The notes: a model not told the origin generated them from the letters alone. Positions 7,566 to 17,150 are shown, counted from the stretch's first letter. The stretch is DNA of 64,000 bases from Campylobacter sp. RM5004 (GCF_022369455.1 NZ_CP059599.1:1082409-1146408); one strand, 5' to 3'. Numbers and translations are program-made.

Positions 7566-10047
7566 TAAAGATATAAAAGTAGGTATTATCATCCCTATTT
7601 ATAACGTTGAAAATTATTTAAAAGAATGTATAAGCTCAGTAATAAATCAGACATATAAAAATATAGATATTATACTAATTAATGATGGTAGTACTGATTG
7701 TAATTCTTTTAACATAGCTAAAGAATTTACCAAAATTGATAAAAGAATAATATTAATTGATAAAGAAAATGGTGGATTAGGCAATGCTAGAAATGTTGGA
7801 ATAAATTGGTTGTTAAAAAAATACCAAATAAAAAATAACATTTTGCAAGATGGCTTAATAAAAGCAGATATCGTAAATAATGATAAACATAGATTGAAGC
7901 ATATTTATTCACAAAAACCAATAGTTCAAATAAATGATGTTGATTATATTTTATATCTAGATTCTGATGATTATTTAGTAAATAATGCAGTTTATGAATG
8001 TGTTAAAGTTGCTAGAGATAATGATATTGTTTGGTTTGACTTTAAGTTTTTTTATGATGGAGTAAAAGAACAAGATAAAAAAACGCATCATGAACAATAC
8101 AATATCCAACATAGCTATAAAATAAATGCTAACGAGTGGCTAACTTTACTAGAGCAAAATGATAAAAGAATGTTTTGGTTTGGAAGACATGGTATGGTGT
8201 CATTAAAATATTTGCAAAATATACAATTAGAATTTATTAATGATATTATTCATGAAGATCATTACTACGGCAAAATGCTATTTATACAAGCAAAATCAAT
8301 CTATATACTTAATAAACAACTTTATGTTTATAGAATCAGACCAAATAGCATAATGGCTTATGATGAAAAAATAAATATTAGTAATCTTTCAAAATCTGTT
8401 GCTTATTTGTATGACTTGTTTAACCAAGACATTATTAAAGCAAAGCAATATTATAAAGATGCTTCTTTGGCAATTACTGCAATAAAAGTACATAATGACG
8501 TTTTCAGACTAAATATCAATAATGAATTAAAAAATAAATTTATAAAGATTTTTTATAGACCTTTAATTAGATGGCTAAAAGAAATAAATAATTACGATAT
8601 TGATCCATTAAGTGTAAAAAATCAAGCTTTAAATCTACTTCCTGAATTAGTAGATAAGTATGAAAACTCTAATCAGAATATATTGCAAAATAATAAAAAT
8701 TTAAAAAATAAAAAAATCAGCATAATTATGCCAATTTATAACATACAAGAATATTTAGTAGAATGTATTGATTCTATACTGAATCAAAGCTATAAGCACT
8801 TTAACCTACTTCTTATTAATGATGGTAGCATCGATGATACTTTAAATATTGCAAAATACTATGCAAATATAGATAATAGAATTATAATTATAGATAAGAT
8901 AAATGAAGGGCAAAGCAAAAGTAGAAATTTAGGACTTGAATTATTGTATGATAATTATAATGTGATATGGCAAAATAAAAATGATTATGTATTTAAACAC
9001 AATAAAAACATAAGAATATACACAAATGAAAGCAATATAAAAAATGATTGTTTAAGTATAGTTACTGATTATGTGATGTTTATTGATGGTGATGATACGA
9101 TTGAATATAACTGCTTAAAAGAATGTATAAATAATATAAAACATTGTGAAATAATATGGTTTGATTTTAAAATGTTTGCAGATAAAGACTATAACGGCGA
9201 AGTTCCTAAATGGAATAGAATGAGTAAATTTAGCAATATAAAAAAAGATATAATTACATCTAGAGAATTTGCACAAAATATGCTTAATAGTAAAATATGC
9301 CAATTTGCTTTTATGGTAGATGGAATGATTGATTTTAATTATATGAAAAAACTCAATTTCAAATTCCCTATACATGGCTATGCTGAAGATCATTATTTTG
9401 GACTTATGTTGTTTTTAGAAGCTAATAATATTAAAATGTACAAAAAGTGCTTTTATAATTATAGAGTAAGAAACGGAAGCTCATGTAATTTTAATAATGC
9501 TCCTATAAAACCAAGTAAGCACATAGCTAAATATCATGAATTTTTATTTAAAGATATTAGTCTTGCTAAAGAATATTATAATTTCAGTGGATATTGCAAT
9601 ACTACATACTTGCTAATGCAATATTTTAGTAAAAAACCACACTATTTTGAGTTATCAAAAATGATACTAAGATATTATTTAGCTACAACAATCAAAATGA
9701 TGAAATTTTTTAAATATAAAGAGGAAGATATAAAAAAACTAATTTTTATAAACGATTACTTACTAAAGACATACAATATCAATTCCAGTAATGATATAAA
9801 GATAAGACTACATTTAGCATATAGGATTGGAGCGTACTTATATTGGGTAAAAAGAAAAAAAATAAGATTTTTACTTGTACTTAAGGACTATTTAAATATT
9901 TATAAAAATTACAAAACTAATAGAGTATATTTTGTTAATTTAAACAAATCTAATATCTCAATAGATAAAATAAATTTACCAAAACAGTATATTTTAGGTA
10001 GTAAAATAATTAAAAACTTTAAGAAATATTTTTTATTTAAATTTTAA
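7558..10047 (+). CDS. Tandem GT2 glycosyltransferase (829 aa), capsule
   Basis: Two family 2 GT-A domains. Domain 1: [14 protein letters not shown] (8-21), NDGSTD (42-47) and DSDD (135-138), the last displaced by a loop of about 40 residues. Domain 2 begins near residue 386 with [14 protein letters not shown], then NDGSID and DGDD. Each domain also has a matching HEDHYYG or AEDHYFG motif, suggesting internal duplication. The C-terminal about 100 residues are basic and contain [11 protein letters not shown], a version of the YKLG-type module seen in other proteins here. The start overlaps the broken CgtA-like gene by 8 bases, with AAGGATAAAA before the ATG; cysD follows after 11 bases. Sugar specificity is unknown. 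Confidence 0.88.
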   Translation: MNDKDIKVGIIIPIYNVENYLKECISSVINQTYKNIDIILINDGSTDCNSFNIAKEFTKIDKRIILIDKENGGLGNARNVGINWLLKKYQIKNNILQDGLIKADIVNNDKHRLKHIYSQKPIVQINDVDYILYLDSDDYLVNNAVYECVKVARDNDIVWFDFKFFYDGVKEQDKKTHHEQYNIQHSYKINANEWLTLLEQNDKRMFWFGRHGMVSLKYLQNIQLEFINDIIHEDHYYGKMLFIQAKSIYILNKQLYVYRIRPNSIMAYDEKINISNLSKSVAYLYDLFNQDIIKAKQYYKDASLAITAIKVHNDVFRLNINNELKNKFIKIFYRPLIRWLKEINNYDIDPLSVKNQALNLLPELVDKYENSNQNILQNNKNLKNKKISIIMPIYNIQEYLVECIDSILNQSYKHFNLLLINDGSIDDTLNIAKYYANIDNRIIIIDKINEGQSKSRNLGLELLYDNYNVIWQNKNDYVFKHNKNIRIYTNESNIKNDCLSIVTDYVMFIDGDDTIEYNCLKECINNIKHCEIIWFDFKMFADKDYNGEVPKWNRMSKFSNIKKDIITSREFAQNMLNSKICQFAFMVDGMIDFNYMKKLNFKFPIHGYAEDHYFGLMLFLEANNIKMYKKCFYNYRVRNGSSCNFNNAPIKPSKHIAKYHEFLFKDISLAKEYYNFSGYCNTTYLLMQYFSKKPHYFELSKMILRYYLATTIKMMKFFKYKEEDIKKLIFINDYLLKTYNINSSNDIKIRLHLAYRIGAYLYWVKRKKIRFLLVLKDYLNIYKNYKTNRVYFVNLNKSNISIDKINLPKQYILGSKIIKNFKKYFLFKF

Positions 10048-10058
10048 AAAGGCTCGTA

Positions 10059-10961
10059 ATGAAAGCAAGTAATTATTTAAGAATGTTAGAAGCTGAATCT
10101 ATTTATATAATGAGAGAAGTAATAGCTGAGTTTGAAAATCCTGCTATGTTGTATAGCGTAGGTAAAGATAGTTCGGTTATGTTGCATTTATTAAAAAAAG
10201 CATTTTATCCGGCGGTTCCACCAATACCTTTAGTGCATGTTGATACAAAATGGAAATTTAAAGAAATGATAGATTTTAGAGATAAAAAAGCAAAAGAAAT
10301 GGGTATGCAATTAATAGTATACTCAAATCCTAAAATAGATGAGTTAAATTTATCACCATTCATACATGGCTCTTCTATGCATACTGATATTGCAAAAACA
10401 GAAGCACTCAGGCAAATGCTAGATATTTATAAATTTGATGCAGTATTTGGTGGTGCTAGAAGAGATGAAGAAAAATCTCGTGCAAAAGAAAGAATATATT
10501 CTTTTAGAGATAAAAACCACAGATGGGATCCTAAAAGTCAAAGACCTGAATTATGGAATATTTATAACGCAAAACACGCTAAAGAAGAATCTATTAGAGT
10601 TTTTCCACTTAGCAATTGGACAGAAATTGATATTTGGAGTTATATTTTATTAGAAAATATAGAAATACCTAGTTTATATTTAGCGAAAGAAAGATTAGTT
10701 ACTGAATATATGGGGACAAAAATATTAATTGATGATGATAGAGTTCCTAAAAATTTAGTAAATAATGCAAAAAAAGAATTAGTAAGATTTAGAACTCTTG
10801 GTTGTTATCCATTAACTGGTGCAATTAATTCAAATGCCAATAGTATTGAAAAAATTATACAAGAGTTGTTATTATCAAATACTAGCGAAAGGCAAGGAAG
10901 ATTGATTGATATTGATGAAAAAGCTAGTATGGAAAAGAAAAAACAAGAAGGGTATTTTTAA
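10059..10961 (+). CDS. cysD: Sulfate adenylyltransferase, small (ATP-PPi) subunit
   Basis: 300 residues, full family length. With CysN it makes adenosine 5'-phosphosulfate (APS) from ATP and sulfate. The PP-loop SVGKDSS lies at residues 33-39, followed by [27 protein letters not shown] and GCYPLTGA, all typical of CysD. The ATG is preceded by AAAGGC and overlaps the next gene by one base (TAATG), so CysD and CysN are translated together. Its place between a capsule glycosyltransferase and cysN, with no cysH or cysIJ nearby, points to surface sulfation rather than cysteine synthesis. Confidence 0.96.
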   Translation: MKASNYLRMLEAESIYIMREVIAEFENPAMLYSVGKDSSVMLHLLKKAFYPAVPPIPLVHVDTKWKFKEMIDFRDKKAKEMGMQLIVYSNPKIDELNLSPFIHGSSMHTDIAKTEALRQMLDIYKFDAVFGGARRDEEKSRAKERIYSFRDKNHRWDPKSQRPELWNIYNAKHAKEESIRVFPLSNWTEIDIWSYILLENIEIPSLYLAKERLVTEYMGTKILIDDDRVPKNLVNNAKKELVRFRTLGCYPLTGAINSNANSIEKIIQELLLSNTSERQGRLIDIDEKASMEKKKQEGYF

Positions 10962-12334
10962 TGAATATTTTAAATAAATTACACACAGAAAAAGAGCTTT
11001 GTAGATTTATAACTTGTGGAAATGTAGATGATGGCAAATCAACACTTATAGGAAGAATGCTTTATGATTCTTCAATGGTTTTAGAAGATCAACTAAATTC
11101 TTTAATGAAAGATAGTAAAAATTATGGAACTTCAAATGGAGATATTGATTTTGCACTCTTAGTTGATGGGCTTGAAAGTGAAAGAGAACAAGGAATTACC
11201 ATTGATGTAGCTTATAGATACTTTAGCACTGAAAAAAGAAAATTTATAATCGCTGATACTCCAGGTCATGAACAATACACAAAAAACATGGCAACAGGAG
11301 CAAGTACAGCTGATATAGCTATTATATTAATAGATGCGCAAAAAGGAGTTATGCAACAAACTAAAAGGCATTCTTATATAGCTTCACTACTCGGAATTAA
11401 GCAGTTTATTATAGCAATAAACAAAATGGATTTATTAAATTATAACGAAAATGTTTTTTCTGATATTTGCAAGAAATATCAAGAGATTCTGCCATGTTTA
11501 AAACACAATATAAATGTTAGTTTTATACCAATATCAGCCCTAAAAGGTGAAAATATTGTAAACAAAAGCCCTAATATGTCATGGTATAAAGGAAAAACTT
11601 TATTTGAACTATTAAATACCTTAGAACTATATAAAGCCAATGATAGTGATTTTTTATTACCTGTACAGTATGTAAGTAGGCCTAATTCTAATTTTCGTGG
11701 TTTTTGTGGTAGTGTAATAAGTGGTAAAATAAAAATAAATGATGAGATTATGGTTTTACCATCAAATAAACAAACGACTATAAAAAGCATTATACAGGCA
11801 CAAACCATGAAAGAAGAAGAACAAGCAAAATATCTAGAAGCTATTACGCTAGTAACTAAAGATGAGTTAGATATTTCTAGAGGTAATATAATAGCAAGTA
11901 AACAAAATAAAGTAAATATTACTGATAGTTTTTTAGCTACAGTGATTTGGATGAATGAAACTAAAATGCAATTATCAAATAGATATTTATTAAAATTAGC
12001 CAATAATATCACTCCTATAAAATTTGATCAAATAGAATATAAAAAAGATATAAATACTCTTTCAGATATAGCTTGTGATGAATTATGTTTAAATGATATA
12101 GCATTATGTAAAATTGACTTAGAAGAAAAAATTGCCGTAAAAACTTATGAACAAAACAAAACTCTAGGCTCTTTTATAATAATCGACAGATACACAAATC
12201 AAACTTTAGCCGCTGGAATGATTGAAAAAATTTCAAGCACTAGTAAAAATTATAAACAATATTCTAAAGCTGAAATTGAGCTAAATAACTATATAAGAGA
12301 GTTTTATCCTGAGTGGGGGTGTAAAAAAATATGA
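10961..12334 (+). CDS. cysN: Sulfate adenylyltransferase, large GTPase subunit
   Basis: 457 residues, slightly short of enterobacterial CysN and without a fused APS kinase domain. It is an EF-Tu-like GTPase that drives APS formation by CysD. G1 GNVDDGKST (20-28), G3 DTPGHEQYTKNM and G4 NKMD are present; the beta-barrel domains follow (LPVQYVSRPN, then the C-terminal half). The APS kinase function is supplied by the separate cysC two genes downstream. It overlaps the permease by 4 bases. Confidence 0.95.
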   Translation: MNILNKLHTEKELCRFITCGNVDDGKSTLIGRMLYDSSMVLEDQLNSLMKDSKNYGTSNGDIDFALLVDGLESEREQGITIDVAYRYFSTEKRKFIIADTPGHEQYTKNMATGASTADIAIILIDAQKGVMQQTKRHSYIASLLGIKQFIIAINKMDLLNYNENVFSDICKKYQEILPCLKHNINVSFIPISALKGENIVNKSPNMSWYKGKTLFELLNTLELYKANDSDFLLPVQYVSRPNSNFRGFCGSVISGKIKINDEIMVLPSNKQTTIKSIIQAQTMKEEEQAKYLEAITLVTKDELDISRGNIIASKQNKVNITDSFLATVIWMNETKMQLSNRYLLKLANNITPIKFDQIEYKKDINTLSDIACDELCLNDIALCKIDLEEKIAVKTYEQNKTLGSFIIIDRYTNQTLAAGMIEKISSTSKNYKQYSKAEIELNNYIREFYPEWGCKKI

Positions 12335-14046
12335 AGATAGTTGTAGGAAGCTCTCTTTTGTTATTAATAGTGTTTTTAATTTTTAGCAAAATAAGGCCAT
12401 CAATATTGTTTGGCTTTATTGCTGTTTTTTACTACATTGTAGGATATTTAGATTTAAATTCTTGGTTAGTGTCTTATACAAGTAGTTCATTAATCACCTT
12501 GGTTATGCTTTTACTTATTTCTGTTGCTGTAGAAAAAAGCATAGCTATAGACTTGTTATCAAAAATAATGATTAGTAAAAACTACATAATTTCACTTTTA
12601 AAACTAGGTGTAATTTCTATGTCAATTTCTGCATTTTTAAACAATACCGCAGTTGTTGCAAGTTTTATGGGGGCCATAAAAAACAATAAATTTCAAGCAC
12701 CATCAAAATTATTAATTCCATTATCTTATTTTTCAATACTTGGTGGAACTATGACACTAATAGGAACTTCTACAAATCTTATAGTTAATTCTTTCGTAGT
12801 GCAAAATGAGCTACCTAGTTTAAAAATATTTGATTTTTTTTATGTTGGAGTATTGATATCTATATTTTGTCTTTTAGGTATAATTATATTTAATAAACTT
12901 TTGCCTAATTATGAAAATGAAAATAAAATGGAACAAAATCATATAATAAATGCAAAAGTTTTAAAAAATAGCGAATTAATAGGAAAAAGTATAGAAGAAA
13001 ACAAATTAAGAAAATTAGAATATTTATTCTTATTTGAAATACAAAGAGATGATTATGCTATAAATCCAGTTAGTAAAGATGAGATTATAAAAGAAAATGA
13101 TATTTTGATTTTTAGTGGGAATATAAATTATATTAGTATTTTAAATAAATTTAAAGGTATATCGATAGGTAAAGAAAATATAAAACTCAATGAATTGCAA
13201 TTAGTTGAAGTAGTCATAAGTCAAGAGTCAAATTTGGTAGGTAAAAGCGTTAAAGAAAGTAATTTTAGAACAAAATTTGATGCAAGTATAGTTTCATTTA
13301 GAAAAAGAAATTCTTATGTAACAAAAATAGGTAATTCTATGTTAGAAGTTGGAGATAGACTTATTTTAAGTATCGGAAAAGACTTTAAAAACAGGGATAA
13401 TATCAAGAAAAATTTCCATGTTTTATCTAATATTAATCAGAATAACAAATTAAATAATTTTAAAAGTTTAATAGTATTTTTTGGTTTTATTATAACCATT
13501 ATTGTATCTGCTTTAGAATTTATTTCTTTGTTAAAAGCTTCAATAATATTTTTAATTTTACTACTAGCTTTTAAGATAATAAGCTTAAGTGAAATAAAAC
13601 GCCAATTTCCATTAGAAATTTTTATAATAATAGGCTCATCTTTAGCTATTACAAAAGTATTAGTAAATTGTGGGCTTGCAAATGATTTAGGTGTATTTAT
13701 AGCTAATATATTTGGTTCATATGGAATATATGGAAGCTTTATTGGAATTTATATTTTTACATTACTACTAACAGAAATTATGACAAACAATGCTGCAGCT
13801 GCATTATCATTCCCTATAGCATTAAGCACAGCAATAGCACTTAATGTAAACCCTACTCCTTTTATTTTTGCGGTTGCCTATGGTGCTAGCGCTGCTTTTT
13901 TGTTTCCACATAGTTATCAAACTCATTTAATGGTTAGTTCTATTTGTGGATACAAGTTGCAAGACTTTTTTAAAATAGGCTGGGTTATTTCAATAATATA
14001 TTCTCTAGTAGTTATTATTGCTACGCCTATTTTCTTTAATTTTTAA
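12331..14046 (+). CDS. SLC13-type anion permease with two RCK-C domains, probable sulfate importer
   Basis: 571 residues. Hydrophobic helices occupy about 1-185 and 385-571. They carry the paired signature hairpins LNNTAVVASFMG plus GGTMTLIGTSTNLIVN in the first half and MTNNAAAALSFP in the second. Between them lie two TrkA-C/RCK-C-type soluble segments (SELIGKSIEENKL..., and SNLVGKSVKESNF...VGDRLIL). This architecture is known from bacterial sulfate and other inorganic-anion carriers. Its position inside cysD-cysN-X-cysC, with a 4-base overlap onto cysN, makes sulfate the best-supported substrate. It would feed the cytosolic APS/PAPS pathway. Confidence 0.85.
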   Translation: MKIVVGSSLLLLIVFLIFSKIRPSILFGFIAVFYYIVGYLDLNSWLVSYTSSSLITLVMLLLISVAVEKSIAIDLLSKIMISKNYIISLLKLGVISMSISAFLNNTAVVASFMGAIKNNKFQAPSKLLIPLSYFSILGGTMTLIGTSTNLIVNSFVVQNELPSLKIFDFFYVGVLISIFCLLGIIIFNKLLPNYENENKMEQNHIINAKVLKNSELIGKSIEENKLRKLEYLFLFEIQRDDYAINPVSKDEIIKENDILIFSGNINYISILNKFKGISIGKENIKLNELQLVEVVISQESNLVGKSVKESNFRTKFDASIVSFRKRNSYVTKIGNSMLEVGDRLILSIGKDFKNRDNIKKNFHVLSNINQNNKLNNFKSLIVFFGFIITIIVSALEFISLLKASIIFLILLLAFKIISLSEIKRQFPLEIFIIIGSSLAITKVLVNCGLANDLGVFIANIFGSYGIYGSFIGIYIFTLLLTEIMTNNAAAALSFPIALSTAIALNVNPTPFIFAVAYGASAAFLFPHSYQTHLMVSSICGYKLQDFFKIGWVISIIYSLVVIIATPIFFNF

Positions 14047-14055
14047 GGAGAAAAG

Positions 14056-14643
14056 ATGAATAATATAACTTGGCACAATCAAAGCATTACAAAAGAACAA
14101 AGAGCTATGATAAAAAATCAAAATCCTTGTATTGTATGGCTTACAGGCTTAAGTGGTAGTGGAAAATCTACACTAGCTAATGCTTTAGAAGTTAAATTGC
14201 ATGAACTTGGTTATCACACGTACTTGCTAGATGGAGATAATATAAGATATGGCCTAAATAGCGATTTAGGTTTTGATGAAAAATCAAGAGTAGAAAATAT
14301 TAGAAGAATTGCACATTTATGTAAACTATTTTTAGATAGTGGGCTTATTGTAATTAGCGCCTTCATTTCCCCTTTTAAAGAGGAAAGAGAATTTGCAAGA
14401 AACTTAGTAAATAAAAATGAATTTATAGAGGTATATATAAACACACCTTTAGAAATTTGTGAACAAAGAGATCCTAAAGGGCTTTATAAAAAAGCAAGAA
14501 ATGGAGAAATTACAAATTTTACAGGAATTACAAGCCCATATGAATCACCAGATAAAGCAGAAATTACAATTTACGTTGACGAATTAGAAAAAAATGTAGC
14601 AAAAATCATATATTATTTACAAAATAATATTTTAAGGAAATAA
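14056..14643 (+). CDS. cysC: Adenylylsulfate (APS) kinase
   Basis: 195 residues, standard length. It phosphorylates APS to PAPS, the sulfate donor. Features: P-loop GLSGSGKST (about 35-43), LDGDNIRYGLN, RRIAHLCKL, the FISPFKEERE segment, DPKGLYKKAR and FTGITSPYESP, all close to canonical APS kinase. An AAGGAG site precedes the ATG. A CysC homologue in C. jejuni (Cj1415) acts instead on a cytidine diphosphoramidate in methyl-phosphoramidate synthesis. Here the adjacent cysDN and sulfotransferase, and the absence of the other phosphoramidate genes, favour true APS kinase. Confidence 0.92.
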   Translation: MNNITWHNQSITKEQRAMIKNQNPCIVWLTGLSGSGKSTLANALEVKLHELGYHTYLLDGDNIRYGLNSDLGFDEKSRVENIRRIAHLCKLFLDSGLIVISAFISPFKEEREFARNLVNKNEFIEVYINTPLEICEQRDPKGLYKKARNGEITNFTGITSPYESPDKAEITIYVDELEKNVAKIIYYLQNNILRK

Positions 14644-14644
14644 A

Positions 14645-16027
14645 GTGTTTAAAGATTTTCAGGATAAATATGGCTGTATTTTTATTCATGTTCCTAAAGT
14701 TGCAGGAACTAGCATAGAAAGAGTAATTTTTGAAACAGATAAATGGCTAGTAGGTCATAAAAAAGCAATTGTTTATATTAAACAAGATAAAAATAAATTT
14801 TATCAATATTTTTCATTTGGTTTTGTAAGAAATCCTTACGATAGAATGTGTTCAGCCTATCATTATTTAAAAAACGGTGGAGCTGGTGGAAATGATTTAG
14901 AATGGTCTAAAATTCATTTAAATAAATATGAAAGCTTTAGGGATTTTGTTTTAGATTTAAAAAATGAAAATATAAAAAATGAAATTTTAAAATATTACCA
15001 TTTCATACCACAACACGAATTTTTATGCAACGAACAAGATGAAATAATAGTAAATTTTGTAGGATTTTATGAGAATTTAAATTCGGATTTTGAAAAAATC
15101 CTAAATATATTAAATATGACTAGAACCATGGTATGGGCTAATAAAAGCGAACATAATGACTTTAGAACTTATTATGATAAAGAAACATATGAAATTGTAA
15201 AAAATATTTATTTAAAAGATTTTCAGATTTTTGATTATGATATAGATCCAGATAATCATTTCTTAAATAGTATAACGAACACTAATTACTTAACCACGAA
15301 AATAAAAGCTAAAAATAATCATATAAGCAAATTAATGCTAGAAGAGTATTATAAAAGTAAACAACTTAAAGAAAAAGATATTTTAATCCTTACAAAAACA
15401 AATATAATAAATGAACTTGAAAAAGAAATTATAGATAAAAGTACAATTATAAAAGATAAAGAAAAAATAATCACAAATAATACACAGAAAATAGAACAAC
15501 AAAAAAAAGCAATATTAAGTATTGAGCAAGAGTTAGAAGAAAAGGAAAAAATTATACTTGCAAAAACAAATATAATAAATGAACTTGAAAAAGAAATTTT
15601 AAATAAAAATACAATTATAAAAGATAAAGAAAAAATCATTTCAATTAATAAACAAAAGCTGCAAGAAAAGGAAAATGTAATAAACTCTTTTTTAGAGTAT
15701 GGAACTGCTACACAAAGAATACAAAGCCATTTAGCATACAAATTAGGTAAGTGTGTAAAAAATGCTAATTTGTTATCAATGCCATTTGTGGTATTTTTGG
15801 TATACCTAAACCATATCATATGGGGGGGGGTAAGTAAAAAAAAGAGGATTAAATTATATGAATATTATGATTATATCGAAGCTTTAAAGTTAAAGCAAAG
15901 CTATGAATATAAATTAGGAGAACTTATAATTTCTTCATTTTCTAACTGGTATAAGTTTAAAATATTTACTTTGCCTTTTGATATTAAGAAATTACAAAAA
16001 CAAATGATAAATAAGGATAAAAAATGA
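14645..16027 (+). CDS. Sulfotransferase with long coiled coil and YKLG-type C-terminus, phase-variable (G9)
   Basis: 460 residues from a GTG one base after the cysC stop. Residues 1-200 are a Sulfotransfer_2-type domain with PAPS loop HVPKVAGTSIERV (about 14-26) and 3' element FVRNPYDRMCSAYHYL. About 215-345 is a lysine/glutamate-rich coiled coil containing an imperfect 56-residue duplication (KTNIINELEKEI appears twice). The last about 110 residues hold two YKLG-type motifs (HLAYKLGKCV and YEYKLGELI). A G9 run (15822-15830) falls between the motifs; G8 or G10 would end the protein near residue 395 and remove the second motif but spare the catalytic domain. It overlaps the cysQ-like gene by 4 bases (ATGA). 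Confidence 0.88.
   Translation: MFKDFQDKYGCIFIHVPKVAGTSIERVIFETDKWLVGHKKAIVYIKQDKNKFYQYFSFGFVRNPYDRMCSAYHYLKNGGAGGNDLEWSKIHLNKYESFRDFVLDLKNENIKNEILKYYHFIPQHEFLCNEQDEIIVNFVGFYENLNSDFEKILNILNMTRTMVWANKSEHNDFRTYYDKETYEIVKNIYLKDFQIFDYDIDPDNHFLNSITNTNYLTTKIKAKNNHISKLMLEEYYKSKQLKEKDILILTKTNIINELEKEIIDKSTIIKDKEKIITNNTQKIEQQKKAILSIEQELEEKEKIILAKTNIINELEKEILNKNTIIKDKEKIISINKQKLQEKENVINSFLEYGTATQRIQSHLAYKLGKCVKNANLLSMPFVVFLVYLNHIIWGGVSKKKRIKLYEYYDYIEALKLKQSYEYKLGELIISSFSNWYKFKIFTLPFDIKKLQKQMINKDKK
15394..15642 (+). repeat. Two-copy direct repeat encoding coiled coil
   Basis: About 80 bases starting near 15394 recur with few changes starting near 15562. Both encode KTNIINELEKEI followed by a TIIKDKEKI segment. 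The unit spacing is 56 codons, so copy-number change would lengthen or shorten the coiled coil without shifting frame. Confidence 0.8.
15822..15830 (+). repeat. Poly-G tract (G9) in sulfotransferase
   Basis: Nine Gs encode part of IWGGV near residue 393 and are in frame now. Losing one G makes TGG GGG GGG TAA; gaining one gives TAA three codons after. Either truncates only the C-terminal module. Confidence 0.9.
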
Positions 16028-16755
16028 ATATTGAAGAAATAATATTTATTGTAAAAGAAGCAGGTAAAAAAGCTCTAGAAATTTTTAATCAAGATTTTAA
16101 CATATATTACAAAAAAGATAAAAGTCCATTAACGGCAGCTGATTTACTAGTAAATGAATATATATGCAAAAACCTTGATAAATATAACATCCCAATTATT
16201 TCGGAAGAAAACAAAAATATACCTTATAACATAAGAAAAAACTGGGAGTATTGTTGGCTAATTGATCCTATTGATGGAACTAAAGAATTTATAAACAAAA
16301 ACAAAGAATGGACAATAAACATAGCTTTAGTTTATAAAAATAAGCCAATATTAGGTATAGTTTATGCCCCTGCACTTGATTTGATATTTTACGCTAAGCA
16401 AAATCAAGGAGCTTATAAAAACGATATAAAATTACCAATGATAACAAATAATGACACTTATAAAATTGTAGCTAGCAAATCTCATTTAAATGATGAAACT
16501 TTAAATTTTATAAATAATATTAACACTAACCTTAATAAAGAATTTATATCAATTGGAAGCTCACTAAAGCTTTGCTTTGTTGCATCAGGTGAAGCTGATT
16601 GTTATCCAAGACTTGCACATACTATGGAATGGGATACGGCAGCTGCACAAGCAATAGTAGAAGAAGCTGGTAAAAAAGTATATGATTACAATACTTTAAA
16701 GACCTTAGAATACAATAAAGAAAAATTATTAAACCCATATTTTATAGTTGAGTAG
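16024..16755 (+). CDS. cysQ: 3'(2'),5'-bisphosphate nucleotidase, CysQ-like
   Basis: 243 residues, a member of the inositol monophosphatase-type metal phosphatases. The metal and phosphate motif WLIDPIDGTKEF (about 79-90) and the distal MEWDTAAAQAIVEEAGK are both intact, as are PLTAADLLVN and IISEEN. CysQ removes the 3' phosphate of PAP, the by-product and inhibitor of sulfotransferases, and can also limit PAPS. Its position as the last intact gene of the cysD-N-permease-C-sulfotransferase run fits a dedicated recycling step. Activity on other small phosphates cannot be excluded from sequence. Confidence 0.9.
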   Translation: MNIEEIIFIVKEAGKKALEIFNQDFNIYYKKDKSPLTAADLLVNEYICKNLDKYNIPIISEENKNIPYNIRKNWEYCWLIDPIDGTKEFINKNKEWTINIALVYKNKPILGIVYAPALDLIFYAKQNQGAYKNDIKLPMITNNDTYKIVASKSHLNDETLNFINNINTNLNKEFISIGSSLKLCFVASGEADCYPRLAHTMEWDTAAAQAIVEEAGKKVYDYNTLKTLEYNKEKLLNPYFIVE

Positions 16756-16769
16756 ATAGGAGATAAATC

Positions 16770-17108
16770 GTGAAAACTTTGATAGTAGATTTAGATGGAA
16801 CAATAACGATTGATACAGATTATGAATACGAAAATAAACCAGTTAATAAAGAAATGCTTAAAAAACTAATAGAATATAAAAGAATGGGATTTAAAATAAT
16901 TATCAATACAAGTAGAAATATGAAAACCTATAAAGGAAGTATAGGTAAGATAAATGTCAACACATTGCCAAAAAAATAATAGAATAGCTAAATAAGCACA
17001 ATGTTCCTTATGATAAAAACCATGGTGTGGAGATGAAGGGTTTATATAGACGATAAAGCTATTAGATCTAATGAATTTATAACTAAAAACTATGAAGAAA
17101 TTCAATAA
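16770..17108 (+). pseudogene. Decayed HAD-family capsule phosphatase
   Basis: Opens at a GTG behind AGGAG with VDLDGTIT (HAD motif I) and continues to INVNTLPKK, where a stop occurs at 16977. One frame away the family sequence continues as PKIIE-stop-LNKHNVPYD (TAG where tryptophan is expected). After another frame change comes YIDDKAIRSNEFITKNYEEIQ, ending at 17108. An A-run slip, a nonsense codon and an internal loss near the motif-IV region are thus all visible. The native gene would be a small sugar- or polyol-phosphate phosphatase. Confidence 0.85.
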
Positions 17109-17136
17109 TTATTAAATATAAATTCTTTTAATATGT

Positions 17137-17145
17137 GGGGAGGGG
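17137..17145 (+). repeat. Interrupted G tract (GGGGAGGGG)
   Basis: Nine bases of G with a central A, six bases before the ATG of the next decayed gene. It doubles as a purine-rich ribosome site. It looks like a former phase-variation tract frozen by a point change, or simply a strong Shine-Dalgarno. Confidence 0.5.
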
Positions 17146-17150
17146 TTTAA

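Noticed and set aside
12313-12318. G5 run near the end of cysN as a phase-variation tract
   Set aside because: Too short to slip at notable rates and conserved coding (tryptophan-glycine) explains it.
14056-14643. CysC as a cytidine diphosphoramidate kinase for methyl-phosphoramidate (Cj1415 role)
   Set aside because: The other methyl-phosphoramidate genes are absent, while CysD, CysN, a sulfotransferase and CysQ surround it and APS kinase motifs are canonical.
15394-15642. Repeats as a CRISPR or minisatellite array
   Set aside because: Only two copies, in frame within a coding region, with coding explanation.
15349-15819. Long minus-strand open frame of 156 codons
   Set aside because: It is the antisense shadow of the low-complexity coiled coil; it has no ribosome site and no family features.
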